Of a stretch of 64,000 bases of DNA, positions 25,770-33,128 are shown piece after piece. Made by a program: the position numbers and the translations under genes. This DNA comes from Streptomyces alanosinicus (GTDB lineage: Bacteria; Actinomycetota; Actinomycetes; Streptomycetales; Streptomycetaceae), in assembly GCF_014650595.1 (NCBI RefSeq), contig NZ_BMVG01000002.1, positions 1 to 64,000 of the forward strand. Direction: 5' to 3'. Numbering within the stretch: the first letter of the stretch is position 1; every line of letters starts with the position of its first letter. The notes under the pieces are model-generated. The model had not been told where the DNA came from, searched no databases, and was given only the letters and a program-made list of their open reading frames with translations.

Positions 25770-26612
25770 GTGACCTCATCCAGTGCTAAGCAAGCACGGC
25801 AGGCTCTCGGCCGGCGTCTGCGCGAGATCCGCAAGGGCGCCGGCCTCACGGCGCGAGAGCTGGCACGGCGTGCCGGCTGGCACGAGTCCAAGTGTTCGCG
25901 TCTTGAGAATGGGCACACGCTGCCGTCCGATGCTGACATCCGCACGTACACGGCCCACTGTGCTGCCAGGGACGAGACCGCAGACCTCATCGCCACGGCA
26001 CGCGGGATAGAAGGTGCGTACATCCAGTGGCGGCGTATGGAGCGGGCGGGCCTGAAGCGCGTCCAGCAATCAGTGGCGCCTCTGTTCGAGCGCACGCGGC
26101 GCTTCCGCGTCTACCAGTCGTGGGTGATCCCAGGCCTGCTCCAGTCGGCCGGGTACACGCGGGCCGTGTTGAGCACCGTGGCGCAGTTGCGGGACGTGCC
26201 CGACGACATCGATGACGCCGTAGCCGTCCGAATGGACCGCCAGCGCATCCTGCACTCCGGCGACCACCGATTCGCGATGCTCGTCGAGGAATGGGTACTG
26301 CGCACGGTCATCGGCGACAGCGACACCATGGCCGGAGCACTCGGCCACCTCATCTCCGTCGCTTCGCTGCCGTCGGTCAGCCTGGGCGTCATTCCTCTCG
26401 GCACGCCACGTGGCGCCGGATGGCCCGTCGAGTCGTTCACCATGTACGACGATGCGCAGGTCAACGTGGAACTGGTCTCCGCTCACCTGACGGTCACCCA
26501 GCCCGGTGAGATCGCCGAATACGCCAGGACTTTCGCGGAGCTGTCCGCCATCGCGGTGTACGGCGTACAGGCCAGATCGCTCATCACTACTGCCATCGAT
26601 GCCCTTGGGTGA
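25770..26612 (+). CDS. XRE regulator with DUF5753 domain (second copy)
   Basis: A 280-residue DUF5753 regulator from a GTG start. The HTH is at about residues 9-62 (ALGRRLREIRKGAGLTAREL, then WHESKCSRLENGHTLPSDAD). The DUF5753 part (about 95-275) has FRVYQSWVIPGLLQSAGYTRAVL and LGVIPLGTPRGAGWPVESF. It belongs to the same family as the regulator at 23.9 kb but is clearly different in sequence, so it is not a recent duplicate of it. It is in one operon with the DUF6879 gene. No DUF397 gene follows it directly. A 35-base remnant of a related HTH gene survives at 28.75 kb. Confidence 0.9.
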   Translation: MTSSSAKQARQALGRRLREIRKGAGLTARELARRAGWHESKCSRLENGHTLPSDADIRTYTAHCAARDETADLIATARGIEGAYIQWRRMERAGLKRVQQSVAPLFERTRRFRVYQSWVIPGLLQSAGYTRAVLSTVAQLRDVPDDIDDAVAVRMDRQRILHSGDHRFAMLVEEWVLRTVIGDSDTMAGALGHLISVASLPSVSLGVIPLGTPRGAGWPVESFTMYDDAQVNVELVSAHLTVTQPGEIAEYARTFAELSAIAVYGVQARSLITTAIDALG

Positions 26613-26675
26613 CCGCCGCGCAAGTCCGTAGAAGCTCATCGACCGCAAGTCCATCGCAGTTCCAGCCTGGGCACC

Positions 26676-26966
26676 ATGGTCAGAACCCGGCAGACGTGCC
26701 CCGACCCGCGTCCTATTGATCTTCCGGTCGGCTTCAACGCCTGGCTCCTGGACTGCGCTCCCATCGCTGACTGCGAGACCTGCCAGTCCGAGTGGCAGCG
26801 CCTTCACGAGGCCAAGGAACTCGGCGACATCACGCTGGCCGCCAAGCACGCCACGAACATCCGCGATCACGCGCCCGATGGTCACGCAGAGCGGCAAGGC
26901 GCAGCCGTTCCGGCCTGCGGCGGCCCGTACGCATCAGATCTGGTGGAAAAGAGGACCTCCGCATGA
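26676..26966 (+). CDS. Small Cys-containing hypothetical protein
   Basis: A 96-residue hypothetical. The middle carries a Cys cluster (LLDCAPIADCETCQSEWQRL) that could bind metal or form disulfides, followed by a helical stretch (LHEAKELGDITLAAKHATNI). Its stop overlaps the start of the next gene (ATGA), which supports expression as a pair. No signal peptide or membrane segment is seen. I do not recognise the family with certainty. Confidence 0.6.
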   Translation: MVRTRQTCPDPRPIDLPVGFNAWLLDCAPIADCETCQSEWQRLHEAKELGDITLAAKHATNIRDHAPDGHAERQGAAVPACGGPYASDLVEKRTSA

Positions 26967-27403
26967 CTGTGGCATCTGAAAGGCCGGTCGTCGCCCTGCG
27001 GCACGGCCGGGAACTCGTGTCGCCCGAGCTGTTCGCACGGCTGGCGGACTTCCGCGCCGAGGAGTACGGGCACGAGTGGTCCATGGCTGAGCGGATCACG
27101 AGCGAGGCCCTGGCGTTCGTGGAAGTCATGGGCCGGACCGGTGAGGCCATGTCACCCTCCAGGCTCGTGGATCCGGGGTGGCACACCTTCATGCTCCACA
27201 CGGAGGAGTACGCCGAGTTCTGCCGGACACGGTACGGCCGGTTCATCCACCACGCCCCCAAGTCCCGGTACCGGGACAGGTCCACGATGGCGGACGTCGT
27301 GGCCAAAATTCGCGCCCACGGCTTCGAGGTCGACGAGTCGCTGTGGGGCACCAGGGCTGAGTGCAATGAACCGGCGTGCTGCGGCGACGGCCCCTGCTGC
27401 TGA
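26963..27403 (+). CDS. Glycine-rich-domain-like protein with Cys-rich tail
   Basis: A 146-residue protein. The motif VDPGWHTFMLHTEEYAEFC with GRFIHHAP resembles the D-x-x-W-H-x-F-x-x-H-T-x-x-Y-x-x-F-C pattern of the GRDP-like family (PF07173). The last 14 residues hold five Cys (ECNEPACCGDGPCC), suggesting a metal-binding or redox tail. It is coupled to the upstream Cys-containing gene by a four-base overlap. Relatives occur beside DUF5753/DUF397 loci in Streptomyces, but their role is unknown. The ATG is the only start with a purine-rich site (GAGGAC) at a proper distance. Confidence 0.7.
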   Translation: MTVASERPVVALRHGRELVSPELFARLADFRAEEYGHEWSMAERITSEALAFVEVMGRTGEAMSPSRLVDPGWHTFMLHTEEYAEFCRTRYGRFIHHAPKSRYRDRSTMADVVAKIRAHGFEVDESLWGTRAECNEPACCGDGPCC

Positions 27404-27439
27404 GACCGGCCACTTGTCGGGTGGCGTTTGCTCTGGAAG

Positions 27440-27712
27440 ATGGCGGAGAGGTGTCACAACGACGGGGCGACGGATACCAGAAAGGCCGAGTGGATTGTCT
27501 CGCAGGCATCCCGAGCGTTCATCTGCGGCAGCGACGCTGTCGTGATGCTCTCCGACGCTGATTGGGTGATGGAGCCCGGCGGCTGGCTCGTGAAGCTTGC
27601 CAGCTCCTGGTGCAACCAAGACGTGCTGGTCACCGGCAACCTCACGGTGCCAGCACTCACCGCCGCGCAGATCGCCCCGAAGCGCACCTATTACCCGCAG
27701 TACGCGGACTGA
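27440..27712 (+). CDS. Hypothetical protein, doubtful
   Basis: A possible 90-residue protein (MAERCHNDG start, ending KRTYYPQYAD). The composition is protein-like, with a hydrophobic patch (DAVVMLSDADWVMEPGGWLV), but there is no clear domain. Its weak start sits right behind GGAAG. It may be a remnant, since it lies between intact accessory genes and a decayed DUF6879 copy. GC bias is weaker than in neighbours. Confidence 0.35.
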   Translation: MAERCHNDGATDTRKAEWIVSQASRAFICGSDAVVMLSDADWVMEPGGWLVKLASSWCNQDVLVTGNLTVPALTAAQIAPKRTYYPQYAD

Positions 27713-27754
27713 CGCTCAGCGCCGATTCGGGGCCTCGAAGAGGGGGGGTATAGA

Positions 27755-28134
27755 GCGACGGGTACATGCGTTCCGATCCGCGGTTCGCAGCCTGGCAGCA
27801 GGGCGTCAGGAACGACCCGGCCGAGAGCGACCCGGAGAGTCGTCCGTGGTTGCGGCTGATCGCCGACCTGGTGGGCCAGGGGATCGAGGTGCGCAGGGCG
27901 CGGATCGTGTCGGAGCCGGTGTCGGACTACATCAGGTTTGAGCATCACCTGACGGGCCCCACCGTGGCGGCGGGCGAGCGAGTGCGCCGGCTGCCTCGCC
28001 GCCGTGCCTCCAGACTGGCCCTGCCGGGCAATGACCGGCGACGGTGAACTCGTGCCGGATGACGAAGAATTCACTGATGACCCGACTGTCGTGAAACTGT
28101 GCGCGAGCGCCTTCGGCGTCGTCTGGTCCCTGGC
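27755..28134 (+). pseudogene. Truncated, frameshifted duplicate of the DUF6879 gene
   Basis: This stretch matches 25300-25724 almost base for base but lacks 44 bases (equivalent to 25581-25624). The loss removes the FWLFDDSSVVFHHF segment and shifts the frame. The 5' end of the gene is also gone: similarity begins at GCGACGG, inside the coding part. Neither frame can give a full DUF6879 protein. The near-identity points to a recent tandem duplication followed by deletion. Confidence 0.85.
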
Positions 28135-28240
28135 GGCATTGTGTGGGAACCATTCGTACGGCGCAGCTACTGACCGGCCGTGCCCGGCGTTGTTGTCATC
28201 GAGGAAAACCTCAACGCCAGGCACTGGATAGGAAATCACA

Positions 28241-28648
28241 ATGAACCGTGCGTACCGTCTTGCCGCTGCAAGCACTCTCGGCGTCATTCTCCTGGCGGGG
28301 GGTGCCACCGCCGCAGTCGGAGCCCCTCTGGCCACCACGCAGAGGGCCAGTGCCGTATCGCAAAAGGCGACACTGACCGCCAAGCCCAGCGTCAGCACCG
28401 TCGAGGCGAGGGAGGCGTTCAGGATCGCCGGTACGTCGACCGGCCTCAAGCCCAGCACCAAGGTGACGCTCCAGAACAAGCAGGGTGCCAAGTGGGTCAG
28501 CCTGCCCGCTGCAGCCGCCGTTGCCCAGGACGGCTCATACGCAACGTCATACGCAATGCGGGACAAGCTGGGCGCCAAGGGCAAGAAGCAGTTCCGTGTG
28601 GTCGGCGGTGGTGCGGTGTCCCCCGTGTTCACGGTCACCCTCCACTGA
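28241..28648 (+). CDS. Secreted hypothetical protein
   Basis: A 135-residue exported protein. The signal peptide (MNRAYRLAAASTLGVILLAG, cleavage near AVGAP) is followed by a basic, beta-rich domain of about 100 residues with no Cys (LTAKPSVSTVEAREAFRIAG, then TKVTLQNKQGAKWVSLP, ending VSPVFTVTLH). This looks like a small immunoglobulin-like or bacterial surface fold, as in proteins that decorate the cell surface. It lies between the DUF6879 pseudogene and the HTH remnant, so it was probably inserted after, or along with, the decay of that copy. A strong hairpin ends it. Confidence 0.75.
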   Translation: MNRAYRLAAASTLGVILLAGGATAAVGAPLATTQRASAVSQKATLTAKPSVSTVEAREAFRIAGTSTGLKPSTKVTLQNKQGAKWVSLPAAAAVAQDGSYATSYAMRDKLGAKGKKQFRVVGGGAVSPVFTVTLH

Positions 28649-28670
28649 CCTCACCACCCACGATGTCTGG

Positions 28671-28706
28671 GTTTCGCCACACGGGCTGCGGGCCATGTGG
28701 CGAAAC
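28671..28706 (+). terminator. Terminator of the secreted-protein gene
   Basis: A perfect 11-bp inverted repeat (GTTTCGCCACA at 28671-28681, complement at 28696-28706) with a 14-base loop, 22 bases after the stop codon. Confidence 0.7.
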
Positions 28707-28751
28707 CTCCATGGCGGTCATCGGCGGGGCGAACCCTGCCTGACCCGGCAC

Positions 28752-28786
28752 TGGCACGAGTCAGAGTGCTCGCGTCTTGAGAACGG
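28752..28786 (+). pseudogene. Remnant of an XRE/DUF5753 gene
   Basis: Thirty-five bases encode WHESECSRLENG, matching WHESKCSRLENG of the intact regulator (25878-25912) with four base changes. It lies in the same order relative to the DUF6879 copy as in the intact pair, so it is the last trace of a duplicated DUF6879-XRE unit. Confidence 0.7.
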
Positions 28787-28816
28787 TGGCGGTGAAGGCC
28801 GGACCAGCTGTGGCAC

Positions 28817-29113
28817 TCATCGCCTGTCCTCGGCCAACACGGCGGCAAGGAGTCCCGGGAACCGGGCATCGAGCTCGGCGCGACGCAGAGTCATCAGACG
28901 GGCCTTTCCTGCCCGACGGGTCTGGGTGATTCCGGCTTCGCGCAGGATCCGCCAATGATTGGACAGAGTTGATCTGGGCGCGTCCACGCCGTCCGGGCTG
29001 CACGCACTCTCACCGTCCTCGGCCATCCGGCGTACCAGCGTCAGCCGAACCGGATCGCCCAGGGCATGGAGCACTACAGCCAAGTCCACGTCCGCATGAT
29101 CGGGCTGTCCCAC
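28817..29113 (-). CDS. ArsR-family regulator
   Basis: A 98-residue winged-helix repressor. The HTH is typical: VVLHALGDPVRLTLVRRMAE, then SPDGVDAPRSTLSNHWRILR with the recognition helix STLSNHWRILREAGI. Only one Cys is present, in the segment before the recognition helix, so it does not look like a metal sensor of the ArsR/SmtB type. The GTG start is chosen because GAGGAGG lies four bases upstream; the upstream extension is Arg/Gly-rich. It is divergent from a VOC gene, a frequent pairing in actinobacteria, and probably represses both. Confidence 0.85.
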   Translation of the reverse strand: MGQPDHADVDLAVVLHALGDPVRLTLVRRMAEDGESACSPDGVDAPRSTLSNHWRILREAGITQTRRAGKARLMTLRRAELDARFPGLLAAVLAEDRR

Positions 29114-29161
29114 TGGCCCTCCTCGTCTTCGCCCGCATGGCACCCGTAGTATGCAGGTCGC

Positions 29162-29184
29162 TTCGACGTTTCGGGAAAGTCGAA
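29162..29184. promoter_or_regulatory. Candidate ArsR operator
   Basis: TTCGAC (29162-29167) and GTCGAA (29179-29184) form an inverted repeat with an 11-base spacer. A smaller TTTC-GG-GAAA dyad (29169-29178) sits inside it. The site lies between the divergent ArsR and VOC genes, close to the VOC start. Confidence 0.55.
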
Positions 29185-29202
29185 ATGATCTAGGAGATGA
29201 CC

Positions 29203-29562
29203 GTGACTGTGCTCGCCACCCTTGCCCGTGTCTACGTCGACGACCTGGCTGTGGCGCTGCCGACCTTCGTCGAGCTCACGGGAGAGCAGCCACGGCTCCG
29301 GTTCACCTACCGCGACCTGGACCTCGCGAGCGTCGGCGGCTATCTGCTTCTCGCGGGTTCGGAGGAAGCCCTCGCCCCCTACCGCGGCACCCACGCCACC
29401 ACGATCGTTGAGTCCCTGGAGCAGGTCCTGCGCGTCACCGAACAACACGGCGGGAAGATTCTCGACGGACCCAACGAGGTCCCCACCGGTCGCAATCTGA
29501 CCGTGCGGCACCCCGGAGGCGCGACGATCGAATACGTGCAGTTCTGCGCAGCCGCGCAATGA
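29203..29562 (+). CDS. VOC-family (glyoxalase-like) protein
   Basis: A 119-residue protein of the vicinal oxygen chelate fold: TLARVYVDDLAVALPTFVEL at the N-terminus, a central RDLDLASVGGYLLLAG strand, and VRHPGGATIEYVQF at the C-terminus. The metal Glu is plausible in ATIEYVQF. The GTG start is preferred because AGGAG lies six bases before it; the ATG at 29197 abuts AGGAG directly. Divergence from an ArsR gene suggests a stress- or substrate-inducible detoxification protein, function unproven. Confidence 0.85.
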   Translation: MTVLATLARVYVDDLAVALPTFVELTGEQPRLRFTYRDLDLASVGGYLLLAGSEEALAPYRGTHATTIVESLEQVLRVTEQHGGKILDGPNEVPTGRNLTVRHPGGATIEYVQFCAAAQ

Positions 29563-29615
29563 GCACTCGCATGAGTCAACGAGTTGCCTCGAAGCGGGCA
29601 CGGCCGGCAAAACAA

Positions 29616-29660
29616 CCCACCCGCCCCGGCCTCGCTTCGCAGCGGGCCGAGACGGGTGGG
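29616..29660. terminator. Bidirectional terminator between VOC and pit genes
   Basis: A 16-bp stem with two mismatches (29616-29631 with 29645-29660) and a 13-base loop in the gap between convergent genes. CCCACCC and GGGTGGG form the base of the stem. Confidence 0.8.
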
Positions 29661-29679
29661 TGGGCGAAAAGAAAGGCGG

Positions 29680-30678
29680 TCAGAGCGCCGTCAGCTTCAC
29701 GATTCCGAAGGCCAGCGCAGCGACCAGCGCCGCTGCCGGCATCGTGATGAACCAGCCCAGGACGATGTTCTTGGCCACGCCCCAGCGGACGGCGTTGACG
29801 CGCTTGGTCGCGCCGACGCCCATGATCGCCGAGGTGATGACATGGGTCGTGGAGATCGGCGCCTTGAAGAGGAACGCCGTGCCGAACATGATCGAGGCAC
29901 CCGTGGCCTCCGCCGCGAAGCCCTGCGGGGGGTCCAGTTCGATGATCTTGCGGCCCAGCGTGCGCATGATGCGCCAGCCGCCCGCGTAGGTGCCCAGGGA
30001 CAGCATGATCGCGGAGACCAGTTTCACCCAGACCGGGATCGGGTCGCCGAACGTCTCATGGCCGGAAATCACCAGTGCCATGACGACGACACCCATGGTT
30101 TTCTGGGCGTCCTGGAGGCCGTGACCGAGGGCCATTCCGGCGGCCGAGACCGTTTGCGCTATGCGGAAGCCGCGCTTCGCCTTGTGCGGGTTGGAGCGGC
30201 GGAACAGCCACATGATGGCCGTCATGACCAGGTAGCCGCCGATCAGGCCGACCACCGGGGACAGGAACATCGGGATGATGATCTTGTCGATCACGCCGTT
30301 CCAGTGGACCGCCGTACCGCCTGCCAGGGCCGCGCCCACCAGGCCGCCGAACAGGGCGTGGGAGGAGGAGGACGGCAGCCCGAAGTACCAGGTGAGCAGG
30401 TTCCAGGCGATGGCGCCGATGAGCGCCGAGAAGAGGATGCCCATCCCCGTGGAGCCGGAGGGCGTCGCGATCAAGCCCTCGCTGACCGTCTTGGCGACGC
30501 CCGAGCCCAGGAAGGCACCGGCGAGGTTCATCACCGCCGCCATGGCGAGAGCCGCCCGCGGGGTCAGCGCCCGCGTCGACACCGACGTCGCGATCGCGTT
30601 CGCCGAGTCGTGGAAGCCGTTCGTATAGGTGAAGAAGAGCGCGACCGCGATGGTCACGACCAGGGCGAAGGTGTCCAT
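29680..30678 (-). CDS. pit: Low-affinity inorganic phosphate transporter (Pit)
   Basis: A 332-residue PiT-family permease (PF01384) with about ten transmembrane helices. The family signature occurs at both ends of the protein: FTYTNGFHDSANAIATSVST at residues 18-37 and the later GVGATKRVNAVRWG region. It imports inorganic phosphate as a metal complex driven by the proton gradient. It follows the DUF47 gene by seven bases and shares its transcript, the usual pit operon layout. In S. coelicolor the homologue is called pitH1, if recalled correctly. Here it is separated from pstB by an accessory patch of about 6.6 kb. Confidence 0.95.
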   Translation of the reverse strand: MDTFALVVTIAVALFFTYTNGFHDSANAIATSVSTRALTPRAALAMAAVMNLAGAFLGSGVAKTVSEGLIATPSGSTGMGILFSALIGAIAWNLLTWYFGLPSSSSHALFGGLVGAALAGGTAVHWNGVIDKIIIPMFLSPVVGLIGGYLVMTAIMWLFRRSNPHKAKRGFRIAQTVSAAGMALGHGLQDAQKTMGVVVMALVISGHETFGDPIPVWVKLVSAIMLSLGTYAGGWRIMRTLGRKIIELDPPQGFAAEATGASIMFGTAFLFKAPISTTHVITSAIMGVGATKRVNAVRWGVAKNIVLGWFITMPAAALVAALAFGIVKLTAL

Positions 30679-30685
30679 CGACGCC

Positions 30686-31306
30686 TCAGGACTCCTTGAC
30701 GGCGATGGTCTCCACCGTGTTCGCCACGTGCTCGAACGCGTCCGCCGCCTCTTCCAGGACGTCCACGATCTGCTTCAGCTTGAGCACCTCGATCGCGTCG
30801 TACTTGCCGTTGAAGAGGTGGGCCAGCAGCTTGCGGTGGATCTGGTCCGCCTGGTTCTCCAGCCGGTTGACCTCGATCCAGTACTCCGTGAGGTTGTCCA
30901 GGGTGCGCAGATGCGGCATCGCCTCGGCCGTCAGCTCGGCCGCCCGGGCCAGCACCTCGATCTGCTGCTCGACGCCCTTCGGCAGTTCCTCGACGTTGTA
31001 GAGGACGACCAGGTCGACGGCCTCCTCCATGAAGTCCATGATGTCGTCGAGGGAGGATGCGAGGGAGTAGATGTCCTCGCGGTCGAACGGCGTGATGAAC
31101 GAGGAGTTCAGCTGGTGGAAGATCGCGTGCGTGGCGTCGTCACCCGCGTGTTCCGCGGCCCGCATACGCTCTGCGATCTCGGCCCGGGCAGGTGCGTCCG
31201 CCCCGAGCAGTTCCATCAGGAGTTTCGAGCCGGTGACGATGTTGTCCGCGGATGCGGCAAACATGTCATAGAAGCTCGTCTCCCTGGGGGTCAGACGAAA
31301 GCGCAC
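30686..31306 (-). CDS. DUF47 (PhoU-like) phosphate transport regulator
   Basis: A 206-residue, all-helical PhoU-like protein of the DUF47 family, encoded just before pit. The pattern is typical: FYDMFAASADNIVTGSKLLM at the N-terminus, then EHAGDDATHAIFHQLNSSFITPFDREDIYSLASSLDDIMDF, which carries the metal-binding Glu/Asp residues (written here in parts: IFHQLNSSF, TPFDREDI, LASSLDDI). It probably binds metal and modulates the Pit permease. No clear PHO box is seen ahead of it. Confidence 0.92.
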   Translation of the reverse strand: MRFRLTPRETSFYDMFAASADNIVTGSKLLMELLGADAPARAEIAERMRAAEHAGDDATHAIFHQLNSSFITPFDREDIYSLASSLDDIMDFMEEAVDLVVLYNVEELPKGVEQQIEVLARAAELTAEAMPHLRTLDNLTEYWIEVNRLENQADQIHRKLLAHLFNGKYDAIEVLKLKQIVDVLEEAADAFEHVANTVETIAVKES

Positions 31307-31461
31307 GTGGGGTCCTCGGGGTGCTTCGGTTTCGGTCAGGCTGATGCTAGGCGCATCATCCGGCCACGGCTAATGGGCCGCATCCCAGTGTCGCCCATCG
31401 GGCAGAGTGATCAGCACGGGGGCGCACCAAGGGCTCCTTACCCCGCAAAGTTCGTTACCAT

Positions 31462-31478
31462 ATACCCACCAGGGGTAT
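31462..31478 (+). promoter_or_regulatory. CsoR operator
   Basis: ATACCC-accag-GGGTAT is an inverted repeat of six bases with a five-base G/C-type spacer, the known form of copper-sensing CsoR sites. It lies about 70 bases upstream of the csoR-like gene, which suggests autoregulation. Confidence 0.85.
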
Positions 31479-31484
31479 CTATTC

Positions 31485-31535
31485 ACCGCTCGTATCGAGT
31501 CACCGCTTGTACCGAGTCATCGCTCGTACCGATAT
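31485..31535 (+). repeat. Three 17-bp tandem repeats in the csoR leader
   Basis: Three head-to-tail units of 17 bases (31485-31501, 31502-31518, 31519-31535). Unit 1 is ACCGCTCGTATCGAGTC; units 2 and 3 differ at two to five positions. Each has a CTCG-TAY-CGAG-like core. They fill the space between the CsoR operator and the ribosome-binding site. Confidence 0.75.
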
Positions 31536-31546
31536 GGAGGATCGCA

Positions 31547-31891
31547 ATGACGACGACCGAGGCCGGCGCCGCGGCACCCTCCGGGACCCCGAGTGAGCCC
31601 GTGCAGCAGACGCACGGTTACCACAAGCAGAAGGACGAGCACCTCAAGCGGCTGCGCCGGATCGAGGGGCAGATCCGCGGGCTGCAGCGGATGGTCGACG
31701 AGGACACCTACTGCATCGACATACTCACCCAGGTCTCCGCCTCCACCAAGGCGCTGCAGTCCTTCGCGCTGCAGCTGCTGGAGGAGCATCTGCGGCACTG
31801 CGTGGCCGACGCGGCGCTCAAGGGGGGCAACGAGATCGACGCGAAGGTGGAAGAGGCCACGAAGGCGATCGGCCGGCTGCTGCGCACCTGA
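31547..31891 (+). CDS. csoR: CsoR-family copper-sensing repressor
   Basis: A 114-residue CsoR/RcnR-family repressor. The copper ligands Cys56, His81 and Cys85 are all present (YCIDIL and LLEEHLRHC), with the 25- and 4-residue spacing of true CsoR proteins. The core is the four-helix fold starting KRLRRIEGQIRGLQRMVDED. The ATG follows TGGAGGATCGCA. A CsoR-type operator lies upstream, so it is probably autoregulated and released by Cu(I). No copper ATPase or chaperone gene adjoins it, so its targets lie elsewhere, as with the S. lividans/S. coelicolor homologue. Confidence 0.93.
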   Translation: MTTTEAGAAAPSGTPSEPVQQTHGYHKQKDEHLKRLRRIEGQIRGLQRMVDEDTYCIDILTQVSASTKALQSFALQLLEEHLRHCVADAALKGGNEIDAKVEEATKAIGRLLRT

Positions 31892-31900
31892 GCGCGCGGT

Positions 31901-32068
31901 TCAGTCCTGCCGCTCCTCGGCCACCCGCAGCACCTCGTCGATGCTCTCCAGGCTGAGCCGGTCCTCGGCCGCGGAGGCCGCGATGATCAGCTCTCCGCAC
32001 AGCTCGATCTCGGCGAGGGCCACATGGTCCTGCACCGCCGTACCGCCGACCGGAGCCACTTGCCTCAC
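31901..32068 (-). CDS. Small conserved acidic protein
   Basis: A 55-residue protein from GTG (VRQVAPVGGTAVQDHVALAE at the N-terminus, ending DEVLRVAEERQD). It is a short helical, acidic protein. It is supported by GGAGAAGAG before the GTG, by sound codon bias in this frame, and by my recognition of it as a conserved small Streptomyces gene. Its 3' end faces csoR, nine bases away. Function unknown. Confidence 0.75.
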   Translation of the reverse strand: MRQVAPVGGTAVQDHVALAEIELCGELIIAASAAEDRLSLESIDEVLRVAEERQD

Positions 32069-32160
32069 CTCTTCTCCACAGTCACCGACTTCCTAGAGTA
32101 GGCAGCGCTCTACACACCGCGCATGGCACGGACGGGCTACTTACGGGGTGGCACCCCGGA

Positions 32161-33018
32161 CTAGTGCCCGTCGCCGCCGTCCTCGGCGATCCGGCCCGCG
32201 TAGATGTCCGCCGGGCGCGGCAGCCGTACGTCCGCGCGGGTGCCGAAGGCGTACAGCAGGGTCGTCGAGGCGACCGCCACCGGTGTCTTCTGCCGGCCGT
32301 TGACAAAGCTGAAGTGCTGTCTGAGCTTGCGGACGCGGCCCTGGTCGTCGAGGTAGACATCGAACGGAACCTCGGCCGTGGCGAACCCTTTCGCCGCCAC
32401 GGCCAGCGGTTCCCTGTTCTCGGCGGAGGCCTGGCGGGCCGCGCTGCGCAGATCCGCCGTGCCCCGGTAGTGCCGCACCGCGGTCCCGCCGACCTCGGTC
32501 CTGCCGACGTACGTCGCCGTCCGCGTCCCGCGCAGCACCTCGGCCGCCGCGTACGGATCGGTCGCGCCGCCGGTGACCAGATTGCCGTCGGACAGGGTGG
32601 CGGTGTCCACCCGCACCCACTTGTCGGCGGGCACCCCCGCACCCCGGTTCTTCATGAACAGGGCGCCGGGAGCGAGGAGTTCGGTGATCGGCTGGTGCTC
32701 GGCGGTGCCCGCCGGGTCCTCGGGCAGGACCACCGTGAGCCGGCCGAGCCGGTGCCGGAAGTCGTAGACGCCCTGGCCGCGGATGGTGACCCGGGTGCCG
32801 CCCGTGGCCATCTCCATGGAGGTCGTGGCCTTGGACGTGTCCGCGCGGCCGAGCGTGTCGGCGGCCCGGTGCAGTACGGCGACCGGATCGCCCCCGCCCC
32901 TGGCGTCCTCGGCGGCGGCCCCGGTGCCGGAACACCCCGTCGCCCCCGCCCCCAGGCCGAGCATGATGCCGACCGCGACGACCGTCCTGCCCGCGTTCCT
33001 GTGCTGCCGCCGATCCAT
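32161..33018 (-). CDS. Lipoprotein, LolA/LppX-like
   Basis: A 285-residue lipoprotein. The signal ends in a lipobox, GAGATGCSG, with Cys29. The mature part is a beta-rich fold similar to the LolA/LppX lipid-carrier group and to many actinobacterial putative lipoproteins: AADTLGRADTSKATTSMEM, then GQGVYDFRHRLGRLTVVLPE and VYLDDQGRVRKLRQHFSFVN. The usual inference is binding of a lipid or other hydrophobic ligand at the outer face of the membrane. No transporter gene adjoins it. Confidence 0.82.
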   Translation of the reverse strand: MDRRQHRNAGRTVVAVGIMLGLGAGATGCSGTGAAAEDARGGGDPVAVLHRAADTLGRADTSKATTSMEMATGGTRVTIRGQGVYDFRHRLGRLTVVLPEDPAGTAEHQPITELLAPGALFMKNRGAGVPADKWVRVDTATLSDGNLVTGGATDPYAAAEVLRGTRTATYVGRTEVGGTAVRHYRGTADLRSAARQASAENREPLAVAAKGFATAEVPFDVYLDDQGRVRKLRQHFSFVNGRQKTPVAVASTTLLYAFGTRADVRLPRPADIYAGRIAEDGGDGH

Positions 33019-33128
33019 CGCCTGCCTCCCCAGCCGGTACGTCCGTCACGGGCCCCTGTCCGGTTAACGACGGGTAGGGGGCGCCGTCACGCGTCGCCAG
33101 GGGGCGGGGACGGGGCGGGGGCAGCCGC

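Noticed and set aside
28004..28231. A 75-codon frame in the second half of the DUF6879 copy as a real gene
   Set aside because: It is the frameshifted remainder of the duplicated DUF6879 gene after the 44-base deletion, with an unrelated tail.
31485..31535. The csoR leader repeats as a PHO box for the phosphate genes
   Set aside because: The period is 17 bases and only the TCACCG element resembles a PHO unit; orientation and position fit csoR better.
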